A stretch of DNA of 64,000 nt from Nymphaea colorata (taxonomy: Eukaryota > Streptophyta > Magnoliopsida > Nymphaeales > Nymphaeaceae): NCBI RefSeq assembly GCF_008831285.2, contig NC_045149.1, positions 8,460,417 to 8,524,416 on the forward strand. Direction: 5' to 3'. The notes beneath the pieces are model-generated. The model was given only the letters and a program-made list of their open reading frames with translations. It was not told where the DNA came from and made no database searches. Shown here one piece after another: positions 26,026-38,489 of this stretch; position 1 is the first letter of the stretch; every line of letters starts with the position of its first letter. A program made the position numbers and the translations under genes.

Positions 26026-26858
26026 CTATCTTTGAGAGAACTGTCTCATGCATTTATCAACACAATAATCAACTATGAAATAAGGGCCCAAGAGTGTGGT
26101 ACACCCATGATGATGGTGAGTGTATCGAGGCGGGTGAAACAACAGTATTTGTTCTAAGACTATCAATGCTCCACCAGTGTTTCTGAATAGACTGGCTTGG
26201 GATTCCGCATGCTTGAGAAACCACAATGGCAAAACATATGTTCATCCTTCTATGAAGTTGGTATCTTCAATGGTGAAGCGGGTGAGTCCTCGATAGAGAA
26301 AAGCTAAGGCTGTCATTGTTATTGACAAGTGTTGGGTCCCACCATCTGGGAGGTCACTTCTGTCTATGAAAAGGGTCACTGCTACTGTGTAAACCATCAT
26401 ACAATGTTTAATTCTTCCTGTGGCTTTTCGAGGTAATGTGGAAGGCTCAACATAGGCTCCAAATTCTTCATACAAGTTTTTCAAGTTGATACTTTGACTC
26501 TCATGGTTTTCTACTAGAGGCTAAGTTTTTCGTTAAGTAAATGGGTTATAAGGTCATTTGCATTCACCTTGGTCGGGTTCATGAGGAATTGTTTCTCCAA
26601 TGGATCCTTTGAGTCACAAGTTGGGGTGAGGAGGTCTAGTATTTCATTAAATTCATCTAATAACACTGTCATTTCTCCCCATGAAAACCAAAAAGAAGAG
26701 GTCCTTGGGTTATATCGCTCAGCAATTACATGCACCAGATTTCTATCCATTGATTGCATTCTTCTGGCTGCCACTGTCTCTATCTCACATTCTTCAAAGT
26801 AGAAAAGAAACATCCGAGAGAAGGTGGGATGCCAAGACCGATACAATTCGGGAGCCAA
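26026..26858 (-). pseudogene. ORF1 upstream of gag, Ogre-type, plant mobile domain-like
   Basis: Three adjoining frames: 26858-26514, 26484-26242 and 26232-26026. The first contains YNPRTSSFWFSWGEMTVLLDEF, close to the plant mobile domain pattern in which an aromatic-rich stretch and GEMTVTL precede a leucine-rich helix. Ogre elements carry an extra ORF between the 5' LTR and gag, and this position fits. The frames are joined by one frameshift (near 26500) and one in-frame stop (26242). The function of ORF1 in Ogre elements is not known to me. Confidence 0.6.
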
Positions 26859-27735
26859 AGGTTTAAACTCAAGAGAGATATAAGTAGACTATTCCGGCCC
26901 TTCCCCGAAAAGGATGTGATCATAAGGGAATGTGACACCACCTTGGAAAGAATACATCTTGAATAATGACTCTGAAGGTTGAGTTTAGATTAGTGAAAAA
27001 GATTGACTAGGTTGACAAAGACAATATAGAGTATAGGTATATAATGAGGGTGTAAAGCATCAATTTTTTTTTAATAAGGTTTTATGCACATCCACATGTC
27101 ATTTGAAATAATTTTGGATGAAATGGATATAGGGACCTAATTGAAATAATTTTGTGTCACGATAATCCAATGTCAAGTTATGCTTATATACTTTAGCCGA
27201 ATGGCTTAATACTAGCATAGATTCTTTCATAGGCAATTAAGGGTATGGTTCATCAACTTCTTCTTGATCACTCGTCAATATACTACAAATTACCACTCAT
27301 GATACTAACGAGGGGGCTTTCCCACCCAGGGTGTGGTCCAGTTGTAAGGCTTAGTCTTGTGCCACTGTGTAAGACCAAGCTCGGCAACATGATGACAGGG
27401 ATAAGTATGGATGAGGAAATATGAGAAATCATGCAAAATCAGTTGTCTTTAGTGCAATATTACCTATGATGATGATTAAAATAAATAAAAAAGCAAACAT
27501 TGTCTTCAAACAACTCTTAAATTGAGGATGGTTGTATTTGATCTTAGATCTAGGTGAACATGATTGATCCTCCTCAATTAGTCTTATATGGAAGAAAGTA
27601 AATACAATCACCAAGAAATGTAATCAAATGCCGATGGGGTCAAGGCCAAAGTGGGGGACATGCTTTATCATCAGCAATGTATGAAATAATAAAGTTAGTA
27701 GAAATGCATCAATTATAATCATAGCCAAACAATGA
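26859..27735 (-). other. 5' untranslated part of the Ogre-type element
   Basis: No coding frame with family features. Near 27330-27390 a GTGGTCCAGTTGTAAGGC phrase resembles an A box of tRNA-derived sequence, but no B box follows. Confidence 0.5.
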
Positions 27736-27756
27736 TGGGTCTCATCACGGTCGCCA
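27736..27756 (-). promoter_or_regulatory. Primer binding site, tRNA-Arg-like
   Basis: The minus strand reads TGGCGACCGTGATG and continues, starting two bases after the 5' LTR. TGGCGAC at the start matches the tRNA-Arg-type primer sites reported for Ogre/Tat elements; the rest is diverged. Confidence 0.6.
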
Positions 27757-27758
27757 TC

Positions 27759-30641
27759 TGTTCACATCTCCAAAATTTTGGTTTTTGGTCTTAGAGTGCT
27801 CTAGAAAAATGAATTTTGTTTTGAAAAAGAAAGAAAGGGACTCGCCCGTTGGTATGAAACTCGACCGTTCCCGACGCCTTTACCGGGGGTAATCAATCCA
27901 AGGGCTATGTATATTATTGATGCATTTCATTTTGGCTTAAACATCTTTTTCATTATGTGTAGAAAAATATTGAAAGTTTTGATGTTTCAAACTTTTGAAG
28001 AGGTTCTTGAAGAATCATTTGAGAATGTGAAACATTTTGGGGAAAACTAAGATTGAAAAATCTTTATAAATATCATTTGGAAAACTTGAGAAATTATTTT
28101 GAAATCACTTTAGTGTTCTCTTAAGATTTTAAGTAGGTTTGAGATTTTGCTCTAATTCAGTTACTACCTAACTAGAGCTCCATCACATTTTGCTTAATTT
28201 TTTTTTGAGAGGTGCTTGTGATCATAAGTGGTATATTAGGTAAATGTGGATGCATGAATGCATTGATCCTATATAATTCATTCCTACCACAACATTCATC
28301 TAAAAGGCATCCCTACCATAATATACATCTAAGATTTTTGTAATAAATGTTTTTGATAAAAAAAGAAAAGTTTTTGAAAATGGAATGAAGTTGTAGACCA
28401 TCAAGCTTGTATCTAATATTAGGTCATTACTTGAGTTTTGGGCTTGATGAAGTCAATAAATAAAAGATCATGAGAAAATGTTTAAAGGAATGGAAGAGAT
28501 GCAATATTCTTATACAAAGAAAGAGAGAGGTAGAAAAAGACTTTAAATATCACAAAATGGAAGATTTTGAAATAGGAGGAGATACATATTCTCTATATAT
28601 ATGTATACATATTTGTATAAGCATTTGAAAATGAAGTCTTTAACTTAAATAGAGAGGGAAAGAAAAAGAAAATATATATATAAGAAATCTGTAGGAGAAG
28701 ACATTTATCTCGAAGAGACAAACAAAATGTTCTAGAGAGTGAAAATAAAACACATGTATGCATGCGTTCATATGTATATGAAAATTTGTAAAATAAAATG
28801 TAGAAATGTAGAGAGAGAGACGAATGAAGGAATCAACATGCGCACATATATGTACATAACATGTATATACATACGTGTCTTCATGAGATTAGAAATGAAG
28901 AAACGACTTAAAACAACTGACTTCAAGTTTGATGTAGGCTGGAGGGGAGCTTGAAGTCATGCGAGAGCCTAAGATAAGTCTCCAAAGCTACATAATATTT
29001 AAGCAATATTTAGGGAAAGAAAGAGACCATGATTCAACTATGCAACGAAATATCATCTCATCTTCTCATGGTCCCAGTGCGCTCAACTATAGCCTCTTGA
29101 CTCTAGAATAGAGATTGAGAGATATCTCATATGGCCATGGGAAAATGAGGAAGAGAAAAAATATGAGAAGCAAAACAAGATTATATTCAAGAAATGAGAT
29201 AACACGCTTCAAACATAAAATGAGATATCATTTCATCTTTTTATGCTCCCGGTGCACTTAATAATACCCTCTTGACTCTAAAATAAAGATTTTAGGGCTA
29301 TCTTATATGGTCATGGGGAGATGAAGAAGTGAGAAAATGAAGAAACCAAAACAATGCTACATTCAGTAAAAGAAATAACATGATCCAACCATGAAATGAA
29401 AGATCATCTTGTCTTCTCATGCTCCCGGTGCACTCAAGCATAGCTCATTGACTCTAAAATAGAGATTTGAAGGTTATCTAATGGTCATGGGGAGATGAAA
29501 AAGAGAAAAAAAAACAAGGAAAAGAATGGAGTGAGATGTTTATTACATATCTCTTATAAGAACAATTTTGGGGAGAAATGATCACTCTTTGCTTGAAATG
29601 ATATTGGACTCACATTGAATGAATCTCCAAGATGATGAAGATGAGCCTTTTAAGAGATCTTTTGTGCTCCCTTGAAGAGTTGTAACTTGATGAAGCTTGC
29701 TCTAAGTTGGGGAGGAAGAAGAAGATTGGAAAGAATAAGAGGGAAAATGGAGGAAGAGAGCGTGGAAGAACTCTAAGTCTTCAAATGCACGAGAGTTTCT
29801 CTAAGGGCTAGCTCATGCCCAAGAGAGAGGATAGTGGGTAGTTTTTATAGAGTTTTGGAGCCAAAACTCAAAATTTAAATTTTTTTAAATTTCACAATAT
29901 TTTTTATCCAAATTTCAAATAATGTTGAATTATTTTCAATTCTTTTTAAAAGAAATAGGTTTTGACTGAATATGATTGGTCATTAGGCCTGCAAATCACT
30001 TTTTGATATGTACATAGGGCTAATGTCCACCTAAAATGTTCAAAAATGCCCCAAACAGATGAATGTTTGAAGAAAAAAGGGGCCTGCGCACAAGGTAGGC
30101 CCCTGAAGGCATTTCAAAAGCACCTCTAGCGCATGGAACATGCTGAGAGCAACCGTAGCACGCGTCGCTATGGGCACGCCTGTGACACGCACTGTGACAA
30201 CGCGCTATATCACACTTGCACCCACCATCATGCGTTGCGTCGCGTGCTCGGACGCACCTCGCGGTCGCACGTTGCGACGTGCGATCACACGATTTTTTTT
30301 TAAATTAAATTTTAATGATATAAAACGGTTTCTTTTTGTTACAAATGGGTGGTCGACTTAATTTCAAATCCGATTTAGGTTTGAATGGTTGTTGATTCGT
30401 TCGAGCATGCAGTTGGGTTTAAAACACGTTTTGGAATGAAAAACAAGTTCCTAAAACATAGGGAAGGTCTGTGCACGCGTGATGCCCAAATTTTGTCGTT
30501 TCAAACTCTATTCGAATTTTGGGTTTGAAATGCTTGATGTGGATCTCAACTTGGGTTTTAGATCTAACTTGGATCCCAAAAATTGGGTCTTGTATTTTGA
30601 TAAAAGAGTGTATCATTTCGGAAAAATTTGGGGTGATTACA
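27759..30641 (-). repeat. 5' LTR of the Ogre-type element (right side)
   Basis: 2883 bp. In plus sense it begins TGTTCACATCTCC and ends GGGGTGATTACA, giving TG...CA termini. It contains three ~177-bp tandem units (about 29028-29550), a TATA box on the minus strand near 29848-29855 and a CpG-dense block (about 30120-30290). Confidence 0.87.
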
Positions 30642-32841
30642 GTGAGAAAAAGAAAATCTTTCGCGTTGACTTAAGAGTTTTTGGGACGAGATACTCGTTA
30701 TCTTTTTTATTGTTGTGTTTGGATTTATATTGATATGATCTGAAATTTCTAGATTTGAACTGGTGAAATCCATATTACATAAAGTTTAGATTCAGATTTC
30801 AATTGACTTGTTTGGATATGTGAAAAAAATTCACATCATGTTTACATTGGTTTGTTTGCCTTTGATTTGATCATATGTGATATTTGTTGTCCTTCTAGAT
30901 TCAAATCATTTCTAGAGTGCTATTGAACAAGGCTTTATTTACTCCATTGTTGAGACTAAACTTGTTTAAATGTATGCTCTAGAGGTGTAATGTAACTCTC
31001 TTGAACTGAAATCCATATGAGTTTGAATGCATTTATTTGGAGACTTGCTTTATTTGCTCTTAAGGGTGATGGATTAGTATGGATAATGACCTGCATCATC
31101 TCAAGGTAAAGAAATTTTATTGTTTCGCCTTGAATTCGGCTATTGTTTGGATCCAAACATATTTGTTGAAATCATGTTATATAAAACTTCAAATTGATCA
31201 TTTGTGTTTTTAAATTCATATCAAGTTGTGTTTAGGATTTTTTTTTTGTGTTTGGATCAATGCTAATATAATATGAATCTTTATATTCATATAACATTTG
31301 GGGTTGGATCTATCCACCATACGTACAACATTGATTCAGATTTGAATACATTTATTTCGATATATAGTTAAACATCCACATCTTCTTTGTATTATATTCA
31401 AACATGCTAAGTTATTTGGTTACTTGTAAATCCAATTATGCTAGTATGCTAATAAGCAAGTTTTTGTTTGAGAATCAATTTGATTTCAATATTTATCATG
31501 AGGTGTAAGATAACGCTTATGAATATAATGACATCCACACTGACTAGATCCATATTGATATCTTTGGAGATCTATAACACATGTTAAGCGCATATCTAGA
31601 AATTGAATAACATATTTCAAATTGCATATGTATTGGATGCCCAAATAAAAGTAGGATATATGATGTTTTTTATGCATGAGATAGAGGTGTTCAATTAATA
31701 ATGTCAGTGACAATGATCCAATGGGAGATCAGATCGATCTACCCAATGATCTGGTTTATTAAAAAAAAAACAGTTTCGTAATGAACCGACTGAGGAACAG
31801 TTTGGTAATGAACCAAGTGAGTATGATTCATTTGAGGATCAGTCTATGATTCATCTAAGGATCAGTCTGGTAATGAACCGACTACATAGTGAGTTCATTG
31901 ACCATCTTGTAGATCGATTTATGAATCAATTAGAGAAATAACCAACTAAGTCCAAATCTCCTACTCTTCAGACATGGATAATAGTCACACAAGTCGAGAG
32001 CTCCTTAGTTATATTTGAATTGTTGTTACATGCATTTGTTGGTGGAGCTACGCATTCGATGAAATAAATGATAAATCTGACATGTCAGTAAGCGATAGTT
32101 TCGTTCTTGATAACCTAGAGATTTGCTTTCATATATGGTAAGTTAAATATTTGTTACAAGGTTATATTGATAAAGACAATACATGATAAAAATTCTTGTA
32201 CAGTTTATAATAGTCATCGAGATAATTGTATTATTTTATTATACATAACGTCACAATAATGGTTGCGTATATGGTCAATGAGTTAGATGACTATGAACAT
32301 TTGAAAAGTGGGAGCATGTTTGAATATCTTTGTCATATGATTATGTATTGCATGTGTTTAGAATGAATGTTTTGAAACTATTTGGAACTCCTATTGTTAA
32401 AGGAGTTAAGCAATTGTGGAAAACAAAATAAGGAAAATATACCCTTTGCTTTCAATGTATATTAGTTTGTGTATTGGACTTGATACAAGCTTTCTAATTT
32501 GACTTGTCATTATACATTAAGAAAGTCTAGGTTGGCCTTGTTTTAAGACGGTTAGTTGTTTTCAGATATACGAATGAAACAAAAGATATAATCATACGAT
32601 TGTTGGCATTTTTAACAAAAAGGATTTCATAATGATTTTTTTGCCAATCATGTAGCCCATATAGGGTTAAGATACTTTTGAAAGGTTGCGATGGAAAATC
32701 ATTGAATGAAAAACCTCGCTATAAACCTGAACGAAATTCAAGTTACGTGGACAAGCCAATTATGGAAAACCACGTAACTAAAGATTAAGGAAACCCACAA
32801 ACAGTGAAAGCAATCTGACAGCCTCATGGCCAAGTGGAAGA
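30642..32841 (+). other. Right internal part of the LARD-like element
   Basis: AT-rich, no retroelement domain and no ORF above 85 codons with family features. It continues the sequence interrupted at 16205. A purine tract (AAGTGGAAGA) ends at 32841, directly before the 3' LTR. Confidence 0.6.
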
Positions 32842-33214
32842 TGTTGGATAGTGGCCTTGAATCTTATCTTTATATCTTGTAACTGCAAGAGGACCCACTT
32901 GTAGTTATGAGATTAAATAAGAAAACTGACTAAATCTCTCTAGTCGTAACCGTTGCTGGGTATGGGAAACCCTAGGAGGCGGTCTATAAAAATTAACTAA
33001 TCATATACTTAGTGTGTATTTGGAGAGATAACCTAGCCGGTGCCTCCTAAAAGCAAACCCGTGAATAACCTATCTAAGGTTCTGTTTTTTTTTTTTCTTC
33101 CTCTTCTTCCCTTCACTTGGTGGTGCTGCTGCCTCTTCACGCACAAAGTTGACACTGCTGGTGCACAGACTCTGAGCCTATCAAAGACACAGTTCCGCTG
33201 CAAAGAACCCAACA
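32842..33214 (+). repeat. 3' LTR of the LARD-like element
   Basis: 373 bp, begins TGTTGGATAGTGG and ends AACCCAACA, with TATA box TATAAAAA at 32985-32992. ATAAG follows immediately and matches the five bases before the 5' LTR. Confidence 0.9.
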
Positions 33215-33219
33215 ATAAG

Positions 33220-35383
33220 AAAGCAGTTAAGTACTATGAAAACAATTAAAAATTGGTTACCAATGATTGGAAAAACTTTGTTGGCCTTTGGAACAGGTTA
33301 CCCACTCTACTACCGATCACATGACTGTGTTTGGGGGGTTCCTCTTGGGCTCCATATGAGTCCAAACTAGACTGAATCACACAATGATCTGTAAGATTCA
33401 ACTCAATACACCACCCTCCTTCCCCAAGCATAAAAGTGTATTGAAATTTTGTTTTTAACCCATTGAGAAAATGGGAAATTCAAAAAACAAAAACATGCCC
33501 GTCACAAACAAATAGATGCTTTCGATATCTTTAGATTCTTGAAATCTAAACTTTTTTACATCTTTAAGTTACTTAACCATGCTTACTGCTTGAATCTCCC
33601 ACTTTGTGCCTCCTTTAACTGCACCCAATCATATAATAGATTTTCAAATTCCACTTGGTATGATCCTTCAAAAATCACTTTTATTCCACTTTGCATAGAT
33701 CGGAAACCCCATGAACCTACTTGAGTTTCAAATTAACTTGTTAAATTCCATATGCATGAATATATTTATGCAATAAAAACTTTTTTTTGGCGAAAGAAAG
33801 TTCGGGAATTCCACTTCCATTTATTAACGAATGAATAAAATAAAAACAGTAGAAATGTTAAGTTATAGTATAAGAGGACAACCAGTTCGATGAAGGGTTA
33901 AGGAATAGCAAATTGAATCAAGTGACGACAGTTCAAAAACGATAAAACATAACTAAACTATTGACTGTATATATGGAATGCGACAAACATTTGGTTCATT
34001 GTAAAGATGACAGCCAACACTTTTTGACTTGAACTTTGCTTTTAGTTTCCACTTAATTTTTTATGGAAAAAGTCATTGGAATCCTCTTGTCAAACTTGAA
34101 TTTGATCCAGGGATCTCGAACTGCAACTACTCCATTGCATGTAATTTAAGGATGACACTGGAAATGCTCTTTATTTCACTTATGCATACTGCATAGCAGT
34201 TATCAGGGGCAAACACCAATTTTCTGAAGCCTACCTGTCATCGCCAAATACGTAGTCCATTTAGCACTAGGTATTGCTGGAAACTTTCATAGGGATTAAA
34301 ATTAATCATCAACGACAACCTTGAGGATGTAAATCTGTTATAGAGATCAGCTCTGCTCAACTCCACCAATCTCTTATTGTCTCATACGAGGCAATCTTCC
34401 TCTTCACGAAGGTGGAAATGCTCAATCGGAAATTAAACTGCAAACAATTGTGTTCTTGAATTGAACCAGAATTTGGTTCACAATGTAACTTGCCACTCTG
34501 TCAAAGGCCTGCAGAGATGAGAAATTGCATTGTTCCCCATCCCTAACTTTCACAGCAAAATTTAGGGCATGGTTTCTTCATTTTGTTCCTCCCATTGAAC
34601 CAAGTGATGCACACTACACTGAAGAAGAAGAATTATACCGGTGATTAGCAATATGCTGTAGTTCCTGCAATACACCGCAATGAGTGCAGTGACAAAATAT
34701 GTCGATGATGGATTTCACTGGAAATAACTTGAACGAAAAATTTGGGCGCCAACACCTATACAGACGACGAACTACCACCTGTATAGAGTTTTTACCTAAA
34801 TCCAACCAGCCGGAAATGCTATACCGGTGACAAATCACTAAACCAGTGAAATAATCATCGTAGAAGTTCATTATTTCGCCCGTAGATGGCGTAGGATGCC
34901 GCGAAACCCCCTGCGGATTTTATTCTCCAACTGTGTTTTCTTTCCTTCCCTACGAAGAGCTTCTCTGTATTTTATCAAAGGTTTCTGGCGCTCTTCGTCT
35001 GAGACTTCTGGGGATAATCGGCAACAAATTCTGGCATGCTTCATCAACTATTCTTCTGGTGATCGTGCATCGGTCTTCCACTATATACGGACCACAAATA
35101 TATGCTCCTCCTGTAAGTGATCATTTCCTCCGTTGTCTGTTGCTTCGCAGGAAGCTGGAGAGTGTGACGGCCCTTCACATTTACCATTATGGTTAACGGA
35201 AAGGGATGGCCATCGGGAGAGTTTTTCCTTCCCAGTTCAAACAGGAGTTAGCACCATCGGTTTTCAACTATCTACATCTAATGTGTGTGTGTATATATAT
35301 ATATATACATATATATCAACAAAATATGTTGAGTTCTAATGTTATAAGTTTAAAGTGATATTTACGTATTTCTTAGAACTTAA
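33220..35383. other. Intergenic, no gene recognised
   Basis: Several ORFs of 60-87 codons overlap on both strands around 34610-35340, but none shows a known domain. On the minus strand near 35040-34880 a Lys/Arg/Glu-rich frame (KYREALRREGKKTQLENKI) has coding-like composition; I cannot assign it. A short TA microsatellite lies at 35288-35311. Confidence 0.35.
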
Positions 35384-35524
35384 GACTGAGTTTGATTGCC
35401 AGGGTAAAACTTGAGGAGCAGGTGAAATATGTATGGAGGGGAACTTTCACTCGATCAGTGGTTGGTGCATCAAACACCAATAATTTTCACCCGGCAAAAT
35501 GGTACAATGAGGTGAAAGTTCACC

Positions 35525-35560
35525 CACAAAAAAATCTGACCTCAGGAGGTCGGATTTTTT
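35525..35560. other. Near-perfect hairpin
   Basis: AAAAAATCTGACCTC and GAGGTCGGATTTTTT form an inverted repeat with about 15-bp arms, a two-base loop and one mismatch. It lies just inside the Harbinger-like left end, so it may be a transposon subterminal fold. Confidence 0.6.
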
Positions 35561-35635
35561 CCACGTACTTTCTTGAGAGCCATTAGGGCTCTCTCATTCT
35601 CCTCCTTTTCTCTCCGCTTTTCCCTCCATTGAAGA

Positions 35636-35945
35636 GCCGATCTTTGGTTCTCTCTCGCTCTTTCCTTCTCTCGCTCTTTCCTCTGCTCTCTCGCTCCCTC
35701 CTTCCTCTCCTCTTTCCCCAATGTCGCACCCTCCTTCCTCTGTCGCTGCTCCCTCGCTCCCTCCTTCCTCTCCTCTTTCCCCAACGTCGCTCCCTCCTTC
35801 CTCTCCTCTTTCCCCAATGTCGCTCCCTCATTCCTCTCTCGCTCCCTCCTTCCTCTCCTCTTTCCCCAACGTTGCTCCCTCCTTCCTCTCTCACTGCTGT
35901 CTTGCTCCTTCCTTCCTCTCTCGCTGCTGTCTTGCTCCCTCATTT
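35636..35945. repeat. CT-rich minisatellite
   Basis: Imperfect units of roughly 30-45 bp containing CTCCCTCCTTCCTCTC and TTTCCCCAA(T/C)GTCGC. Long ORFs open on both strands here (133 and 103 codons minus; 115 and 165 codons plus) only because the repeat lacks stops; their products are Arg/Glu/Gly or Pro/Ser/Leu low complexity. Confidence 0.9.
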
Positions 35946-38142
35946 CCCAACGTCGCCCGCTTGCAGCCCCAGGTGAGCCCTATGCGTCTCTCTGTCCCTC
36001 TCTCACACACACGTTCTGTCAATAACCCATCTCTCTCTCTTCACATGCAGGACTTAGGCACCATCTTCAACAGCAAATTTTGGTTCATCCCTCTTGGCTG
36101 TTGCTTTACTCGGGTATGCCTCTCACGATTCCCCTTTTTTTCACTTCTATCATGCTCTGTTTGGTGGGTACCATGGCTTGATGCTCCTCTGTTCTCTCTC
36201 TCTTTTTCCCTTCGCTGAAGTCTACTATCATTGCCTCGTTGTTATTTGCTTCTATGGATGTATGAGATTATGTATAACTGGTTCTGTGTCTGCCTCTTAA
36301 TTTGATGGCGTTTACTGACGGGGGGTGGGGTTTGGATGTATGAGATGATGTATAACTGGTTCTGTATCATCGTTGTTCAGGGCCAACAAAGACACGGTCA
36401 AACTTAATACCTTCAAACTGAGATAGAGACTTGGTAGGTAGGACTGCATCTCTTGGCAGAATCTGGTTGGATTTAGCTCAGCTTGATCATTAGACAAGAT
36501 ATGCATATGCTGCCATGACACATAGATCCGTAGTAAATACTGACCGAGCGGCCAAACTTTCTCTCTTGTTCAATATCAAAATGGAGGGACTGATAGAGGC
36601 CTGCTAATATACATTTATTCTTATTAAATCGAGAAATCAACTGATTTAAGGTTCCTCCAATACCGTCCAATTCTGTGCTCTTTTGAAGAATTTAATCTTA
36701 TTGACCAAACTAGATCAAACATCAGAAGAAACATCTAGAGCAATTTGCAGAACAAAACTAGTTCTAAAATATTCAAAAAGCAGAGTCTACGTTGACAATG
36801 CATTCCCATGTTAGGTAACAAAAAAGAAATGATCCCTTGTGCAGGTGAGAACAGTGTCCTTGCAGATGGGAAATTACTAGTAACCTCTCCAAAACCCAAG
36901 GAATAGGTACAATTAAGACTGCAGGGGGGCAAAATCAGAGAGCCCTATACCGCTATACATTATCGAGGAAAATCATTTTACCAAACCCAGATAATGCGAC
37001 TACTGCTTATGATAACAAGAAGCAGCGATTGTGCATCAGATCCCCGATGTGTTCATGCAAGCTCAGTCACGTGCAATCTGAAGGTTTTTTTCCTTTTTCT
37101 TCTTCTCTACTTTTATTGCAGATTTTCTCTTCCTCAAGCTTTTAGTTTAGGCTTTTCAGTTTTAGAAATTAGAACTGCAGATTTAATTGCTGGTGTTTAG
37201 GTCATAAGATTTTGCATCCTCCATGATAATTGCAATGCAGTGACTTAGATTATAAACTTGTTCTTGTTATGCTATTCAAACTGGATGGGACAACACGCTC
37301 TGGTTAATGTTTTTTAACTTTCATACATGTTTCAGTGTGCTACGATTCTATTTTGTAGTTAATCATTATCAATTGAACTCGTGGATGTGATAGACTACTT
37401 TTGTAATTATTTGTGGATGGAATGAAATCAGGTTGCTTGTTATCAAATATCTTAGATTGTTCTTTAACCGGATTGGAATGCTTTCGCTTTCATGTTATAT
37501 TCGAAGAGGTGTTATACCCACTTGAAATTGGATTGTTGTTTAATCAATTATTTGTTTACATCATCCTTCATTTTCTAACCACGTGAAATTGGAGGAGAAC
37601 CAATAAAACAACAATTTCTAACAGTCAGGAAAAAAGTCTCTCCTATTTTTTACTCTGTGCACCAAACACAATTAAATTTACCCTGCAAAAAACTACCATG
37701 TGCATCAAATACAGTTAATTTTACACTGCAAAAAACTTCTCCGTAATCAAACAGGGCCTCAAATCGGAAGATGGTAAAATTTCATCCTATATGTTTTTCC
37801 AGAAAAATTTACCATGGTAAATTTACCACGTTATATTCTTCCCTGCAATCAAACAGGGCCTAACAGTAGATTAAAAAGGATTATGCATTAAGACATGAAA
37901 TTCTGGAAAAAAGGTCTATTGAATAAATTGCCAAACAAACGGGTCGATCTGTTTCTATGCCAACTTTTATACATAACAAACACACCGGTTTTATAAGAAA
38001 ATTGGTGAATCCGTTTTTCTCTCTTTCACGTTCGCAAGCAAAGAATTGTATACAAATCGTCTACACAAAATTGTTTCTAACAGTAGTACCGTAAATTAAT
38101 GTTTGGTTTGCTTTGATTGTTGATATGGCATATTTGATATAT

Positions 38143-38489
38143 AGAGATGTCAACAGATCAGATTTGAAGTAGTTACACTTTTAACCATATTTGTTTTTTT
38201 TTGGGTATTTGTATGTCATGATTCAATTTGGATTGAATTACAAAAAAAGAAATTGAAAATCATACTGAATTCGAATATTAATTCCGATTTCACTGTCCAA
38301 ATCCTATTCTTACTTTCATGTCTAAATCTGAATATGAATTTTGAACCAAACATTGCCGATTTCCAAAAATGTAAGAGATTTCGAAATTATGATATTTATT
38401 TAAAACTAAATTCAATTTGAATCTGTATACAATCAGAATCTGTACCCAATCTGATGTCAATCTAATCCAGATTGGATATATTGACATGA
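38143..38489. mobile_element. Degenerate relative of the hAT MITE
   Basis: It begins AGAGATGTCAACAGATCAGA and ends GATTGGATATATTGACATG, matching the ends of the element at 10868-11249 with several changes. The internal GGATTCGGAT-type words are eroded. No clear target duplication remains. Confidence 0.6.

Larger units (their letters stand above)
16206..30641 (-). mobile_element. Tat/Ogre-lineage Ty3/gypsy retrotransposon, nested and decayed
   Basis: A 14.4-kb element on the minus strand. Order in its own sense: 5' LTR (30641-27759), primer binding site (27756-27736), extra ORF1 (26858-26026), gag (25258-23713), protease (about 23606-23316), reverse transcriptase (22327-21525), RNase H (21506-21060), second archaeal-type RNase H (20977-20570), integrase (20169-19205), polypurine tract and 3' LTR. 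The ORF1 before gag, the second RNase H and the TGGCGAC-type primer site mark the Tat/Ogre branch. All coding regions are broken by frameshifts and stops. The flanking 5-mers GTGCA (16201-16205) and GTGAG (30642-30646) agree only in GTG, so the target duplication is imperfect. The insertion lies inside the LARD-like element. Confidence 0.88.
13626..33214 (+). mobile_element. LTR retrotransposon without recognisable coding domains (LARD-like), host of a nested Ogre insertion
   Basis: Two 373-bp LTRs lie at 13626-13998 and 32842-33214. Both begin TGTTGGATAGTGG and end AACA. A perfect 5-bp target duplication, ATAAG, flanks the whole unit at 13621-13625 and 33215-33219. A tRNA-iMet primer binding site follows the left LTR and a purine tract precedes the right LTR, fixing the plus orientation. 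Without the nested element at 16206-30641 the internal region is about 4.4 kb. I find no gag, protease, RT or integrase motif in it, so it looks non-autonomous. The equal LTR lengths suggest a fairly young insertion, yet it predates the Tat/Ogre insertion within it. Confidence 0.88.
35384..37860. mobile_element. PIF/Harbinger-like non-autonomous DNA transposon
   Basis: The left end GACTGAGTTTGATTGCCAGGG and the right end, read inward on the minus strand as GGCCCTGTTTGATTGCAGGG, form an imperfect terminal inverted repeat. TAA flanks both ends (35381-35383 and 37861-37863), the usual 3-bp target duplication of this superfamily. Subterminal phrases such as GTGCATCAAACAC and TTTACCCTGCAAAA recur near both ends. 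No transposase frame is visible. The interior carries a CT-rich minisatellite and sequence resembling a plant gene leader, which may be captured host DNA. Confidence 0.5.

Noticed and set aside
27325-27400. Possible tRNA-like A box in the Ogre leader
   Set aside because: No B box at the right spacing, so not called a SINE or tRNA.
35542-36218. ORFs of 103-165 codons on both strands
   Set aside because: They arise from the CT-rich minisatellite; products are low-complexity and overlap on opposite strands.
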